Both the position numbers and the translations under genes were made by a program. From Epiperipatus broadwayi (lineage: Eukaryota > Onychophora > Udeonychophora > Euonychophora > Peripatidae), in contig JAQFVV010000020.1 of the NCBI GenBank assembly GCA_028023455.1, forward strand, positions 7,919,092 to 7,983,091: 64,000 nucleotides of DNA, read 5' to 3'. The notes under the pieces are model-generated. The model saw nothing but the letters and a program-made list of their open reading frames with translations. It did no database searches and was not told the origin of the DNA. This document shows, piece after piece, positions 59,680-64,000 of this stretch. Position 1 is the stretch's first letter, and each line of letters begins with the position of its first letter.

Positions 59680-62385
59680 ATAAATTAATTTATAAGTTAA
59701 TATCCCTCCTCTTTTTTTTCAAAAGCAAATAAGAAATTGAAAAGACAAATGGTACTAAAAGTTCAAAACAAATCTGTCTATTATAAGTAATTAGTAAGTA
59801 ATTAGAGGTTTAAATTACACATTAAATTTATAAATTAATTTATAAGTCACTAGTATTATGCACTATTATGAGAAATAACTTTTCCAAATGAAGAGAATTT
59901 TAAACATATCAATTATTTATCCAAGTTATTATTTTATGGATGCAGTGTTTAAAAATCAATAAATGTAAAATTGAATGTAAATACCTGAATCCATCAGTAC
60001 TGTATGTTTTTATTGAAATATTTATTAATTTATCACACTTATAGCAATGTTTTTACTTATTTTGGGTATATGCATTTTATTCTTTATTTATGTTTTTATT
60101 AATTTATACACAAATATATATATGAATTAATCACCAACCAGCATTTGCTTATTCAAGCCAATTCTAAAATCATCTAGTATCAAAGTTTAATGTGAGCAGA
60201 TGAGAAAATGAATTCACTTTTCATTGGCCATTTAAGTTCTTAAACAGATGATAAATTAAACAATGATATATAGAAAGACAAATTTAAATTATCTGAAATG
60301 TTATGTGCTTTCACTTGAATTGGTCTAAAATTTAAATTTTACAAGGCAGAATTAATATTACTTATGTTAAATAATTTTACAACTATATACCATAATGTGT
60401 TATATATGCAACACAAATTCAATTCATAATTAAACTGCTATAAATATTTGCATGAATGTAAATGCTTTGTATGCAGAACAACACCAGTGCTTGCTAAGAG
60501 GAATGCTATTGGCTGTTATATTTATGGAGTTTTTAGAGTTATGTGCCATGCTTCTTTTACTTTTCGTTTTCTATTATTATTTTCTAGACAAATAATTTTA
60601 GCATCAACAGGTTTAAAGGAATGATCAGATTTTTTCTCATAGTCTACAATCTCTTATAGAATTTATTTTATTACATATTATCTATGGTATATACATATAT
60701 TACAATTTATTTTTATATATTGATGTATGTGTGGCATTTAAATTAACTGTTGTGATTTCTGTAAGATTTTTTTTTTTCTACGATAATTTCTGTAAGAATG
60801 ATTATCAATGGTCATCTTTTAGGCAGCTTGATATTTTGATTTTGTTCTAAATGTTTCATATTAATGAGGCAACAATTATTTTTATGGAACCCTCAGTTGT
60901 AAGTACTGAACTAAAAGTAATTGAACATTCCAGGTATCGTGTGCATCCATATCCAGTTAACAATTATATAACAAATCAAAATGGTTTGTATATACATCAT
61001 AACTGTTTGTCTGACTAGTATATAAAAGATCTGGCTGGTTACCAGGTTTGTGTGCCTGTAAAATATGATAAAGTATTATTTTCAATCACAAATAAAAATA
61101 GTAATCACCTATTCAACTATAAAATAACTATCCTTTCAACTAGATGATTTATTTATTGGAAAGACGGACTTTTGTAACATTTAATGCAGAAAATACTTCC
61201 AAGTTCTAGGGCATGATGAAACATGATATTCTTAGATTTATTCTTATTGATGTCTAATAGTACAATTATATAAACACAGATATTTCATCTTAAATATTTT
61301 CCATTAACATCTATTCCAACTAGTTAAATTGGATATTAAGAGTTTGCAGATTAGAGTAAAATCAAAGATTGAGATGACCTAAAAGAGTATCAAGATAAGA
61401 ATTGAATAAATAAAATTAATTTATTTACTACAAAATGGATAATAAAAACAAAAATAAATCATAATAATTAATCATGTTTTACCTTGTTATTTACTATATT
61501 TTCTATACATGATTTTCTTTGTGTTCTGCTTAGAAGATTTAACTATCTTGTCATTAAGTTATTAATTATCAGTAAAATTGAAATTAAATATCAAGCTTTC
61601 GAACGAAAGTGTATGGTTGGATGAACCGCATATAAATAATTTTCTTCATCCACCACACACATATTTCTTACTTATTTTCCAAAGGGTTTTATATTGTGAT
61701 GATCATTTATGATGATCTTTTCAAACAAAAGATTGACTATCATAACTGTAATATACAATTATGCTGGGGTTCAAATCTCTGAACTATATAGAATAAAAGC
61801 AATACTGTATCCTCTTACCACATAAACTATTTTGTAGTAACATATAATAAAGTAATTTGGAAATACTATAATAAATTCCAGTGGTCCTTGAGGAATATGT
61901 GTCTTGAAGGCATCAGGGCTCTTTCATATCAATTCATAAAGAATTAATATTATTAAATAATAACTTATATACTCTTTTATAAGACATATCATTGAGAAAT
62001 TAATGCTCACTCATTATCATCATGGCTCTTATTTTTGCAGGATTTTAAGTAGATTAACAATATATTATGAATGTGCTCTGAATTTGTATTAAAGCAATAT
62101 GCACAACCTACCTTAACCAATAGCAATAGTCAGAAACATATACAATATTAGCATTATAGTAAATGAGTCCTTTTCTTATAAAGATTTGCTGCTCACCTTT
62201 TAAATCTAATATAATTTTTCATACATATATGTATGTGCTTCTTAGTTCAAATAATATTCTTTGAGTGTAGCTACAGCTTAAAGGTATCAATCGTTTTTTA
62301 AATCTAACAATGTAAATGTTAGAATTTATTAGATAATTAATAAAGCAAGTCATATATAATGAGACATTACTTTTATAAGCTTGTA
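59680..62385. other. AT-rich intergenic DNA, no feature recognised
   Basis: Repeated aaattaatttataagt words at 59.68 and 59.83 kb are short direct repeats. Nothing else is recognised. Confidence 0.4.
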
Positions 62386-62448
62386 ATTACAAAATTCAAT
62401 ACTGAGAGTGTACCAATAGCTCAAACAAGCTCTTAATTAATAAGTGAA

Positions 62449-62494
62449 TCTCCAGGCCAACTGTTTTCAAGTTATGGCTCATGTCAGTTGAGAG
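62449..62494 (-). ncRNA. Decayed hammerhead-ribozyme-like motif (F4)
   Basis: Minus strand: CTGACAT (62487-62481), stem II GAGC against the weakened ACTT, GAAA, and GCC in place of GUC. Stem I 3' side is TGGAGA (62454-62449). Several core changes compared with the opposite arm. Confidence 0.5.
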
Positions 62495-62537
62495 CTAGAA
62501 TATTCAGACACTAGATCTAGTGTCCGAATATTCTAGC

Positions 62538-62583
62538 TCTCCACTGATGTGAGCCATAAGCTCGAAATCAGTTGGTCTGGAGA
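62538..62583 (+). ncRNA. Hammerhead-ribozyme-like motif with A9 substituted (F4)
   Basis: Stem I TCTCCA (62538-62543) pairs perfectly with TGGAGA (62578-62583). Core reads CTGATGT (62544-62550), so A9 is U. Stem II GAGC/GCTC is perfect with loop CATAA. GAAA is at 62564-62567. Stem III ATC/GGT has a four-base loop AGTT, and C17 of GUC is at 62577. All three stems form as in a monomeric hammerhead, but A9 is normally invariant. Confidence 0.65.
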
Positions 62584-62770
62584 TGAGAGGGTTCTGGATA
62601 GAGATTTTAAATATTTTCTCATACTGCACTTATTAATTAAAAGCTTGTTTGAGTTATTGGTATGTTCTCTGTATTGCAATTTATTAGATGTTTGCATTTC
62701 AATTTTTTCATACTTTCAGCATATAGTATTTGTCTAAAGGTTTGTGATGGTGGCATACTAATAGTAACTA

Positions 62771-63214
62771 CATGTTGGACAATTTCCATCATCTAATATT
62801 AAATATCGGATGTCTTTAAAAAAAATTCAAACTTTTCATTTGTTTTACAAATGCATTCAATTATTTGCAATAGTACACAGGTTAGTATATAACACAGTAT
62901 TTTGAATGGTATTCTTTCTTCAAAAGTTGATGGCTGACCAGAGATAGTATTAGCATGGGTGTTGACTCCCAATCTTTAGATTCGTAACTATTGAATTTAA
63001 AATAATTCTTTAACTGACTCTAAAGGTCTAGATTTGATTCCCATGCTAGTATTGTTACTGGTCAGACCAACATCTGAAGAAGAGAACGGAATGTAGTGTT
63101 ATATATTAATCTGTGTGCTATTACTAATAGTTGAATATATTTGGAAAGTTTAAATAAAGCTTGATTTTTTTCTAAAGACCTTTAATATTTCATATTAGAT
63201 GATGGAAGTAGTCT
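62771..63214. mobile_element. F5 foldback element, fourth copy
   Basis: ttggacaatttccatcatctaatatt at the left pairs with the complement at 63190-63214. The inner arms hold the tRNA-like part, with gatttgattcccatgctagt in place of box B, and the accaacatctgaagaag block. Confidence 0.75.
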
Positions 63215-63472
63215 CTAATTACTTTTATAAATTACTTAAAAACAAACTTAATATGAAATTTATTATTGATATTACTTACGATATTTGGATTTATTATACA
63301 AAATTAAATGAGTTTAAATCAGAGTAATAATTCTAAAATTAAAACATTTCTTCTTCACAACTTGAAATTGAAAATGATTTTTTACTTATTCTTTTTATAG
63401 AAGTTAGAGAAAGACCTAAACTATGTTAATTATAAGTTTTATTTTCTTTTTTTTAATGAGAATCTTAGTTTT

Positions 63473-64000
63473 TTTTTTTAAAAATATTTTATTTAAACAT
63501 GAAGTGTTCTTTGTGCACTGAAAGATTTACATTGTATTTATAACATACAGATTACGGAACACATTCTGCACAGTTCTGTTATTCATGGTGGGTTATTCAT
63601 TTGGAAACTCAATCTTTTCCCCAAGTGTCTGTGTAACAGCTGAGGTGCAAGGGCTGAATCTCTGACTTTAGCCTGTGTGAGTAGCTTGATGTAAATCTGA
63701 ATGGAGTATTTTTAAAATGTCCAAACATTAATTTGCATCTGGTTAGCCATAAGGTGAAGGTCGAAAAGATAGACGGTCTAATGGTTGCATAGGTTCCTGT
63801 TTGATCATGTTTTGAATTGATGGATGTCTAGTGAAACTTTGTTAATCATGAAGTTCCTGATAGGAGAGAAGGTGGAGCACATGTATAATAGGTGTGCTAT
63901 GGTCTCATCAGTTGAGTGGCAGAGCAGGCACTGGGGTCCAATCTTTGAGAAACCCCTCCTGGCCACAAGAAAGCAACTGGTGGGAAGAGAAGCCAGATTG
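63473..64000 (-). mobile_element. LINE copy E, 3' end, runs off the window
   Basis: Read on the minus strand, PQCLLCHSTDETIAHLLYMC (from about 63930 down) has the C-x2-C ... H ... C pattern of the LINE C-terminal domain, and TFTLWLTRCKLMF near 63760 matches the LW--RC block of copies B and C. The 3' end aataaaatatttttaaaaa is at about 63473. The 5' part lies beyond position 64000. Composition is less AT-rich, like copies A and C. Confidence 0.75.

Larger units (their letters stand above)
62388..62685. mobile_element. 298-bp palindromic element with two hammerheads (family F4)
   Basis: The left arm (accaatagctcaaacaagct ... gagctagaatattcagacac) and right arm are complementary over about 140 bp and meet at cactagatctagtg (62511-62524). 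Each arm carries one hammerhead motif, oriented head to head. No TSD was read. No protein; the 62-codon frame at 62549 is a shadow. Confidence 0.8.

Noticed and set aside
1-64000. CRISPR arrays, bacterial operons, prophage or plasmid features
   Set aside because: There are no regularly spaced repeats with unique spacers and no dense coding frames; SINEs, LINEs and a spliced exon point to an animal nuclear genome.

Overview
The window is strongly AT-rich DNA from an animal nuclear genome, most likely an invertebrate. It has no dense gene set, no operons and no long intact reading frames. The evidence is one intron-flanked coding exon, tRNA-derived SINEs with target-site duplications, several decayed LINE copies, Penelope-like elements (PLEs), mariner and hAT relics, and many foldback elements. 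The sequence alone does not identify the species or phylum.

Layout. 0-6 kb: AT-rich intergenic DNA, a diverged tandem duplication (2.2-3.0 kb), and SINEs at 3.8 and 4.6-4.8 kb. 6.2-10 kb: a MITE beside a degenerate PLE (6.5-9.95 kb) that is itself interrupted by a 330-bp hammerhead-bearing foldback element. 10-22 kb: foldback elements, diverged tandem arrays (15.4-16.4 and 20-21.7 kb) and unannotated AT-rich DNA. 22-23.5 kb: an 810-bp foldback element with two hammerhead motifs, then the only host exon recognised, a piece of an ABCB-type ABC transporter. 25-30 kb: a mariner relic, a hAT MITE with an 8-bp TSD, and an endonuclease-RT LINE interrupted by a second mariner. 30-34 kb: two SINEs and several foldbacks. 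34.4-37.5 kb: LINE copy A. 37.5-49 kb: mostly unannotated, with a hAT MITE, a triplicated tRNA-Gly SINE and another double-hammerhead foldback. 49-59.7 kb: three copies of the LINE-A family in a row (B, C, D), C carrying a PLE fragment with a 10-bp TSD. 62-64 kb: a palindrome with hammerhead motifs, a foldback with tRNA-like promoter boxes, and the 3' end of a further LINE on the minus strand.

The main discovery candidate is a set of eleven hammerhead-ribozyme-like motifs in at least four unrelated-looking families of short non-autonomous elements. Five of the host copies have an 11-14 bp direct repeat at their ends. Several of the elements share a layout of inverted head followed by forward copy, which is also seen in the PLE at 6.5-9.95 kb. 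Four motifs keep every conserved core base (7381-7422, 10101-10144, 22274-22313, 22876-22915). The others carry one or a few core substitutions. The two recognisable PLEs show no hammerhead. A plausible reading, which is inference, is that these are retrozyme-like parasites mobilised by PLE machinery through self-cleaving RNAs.
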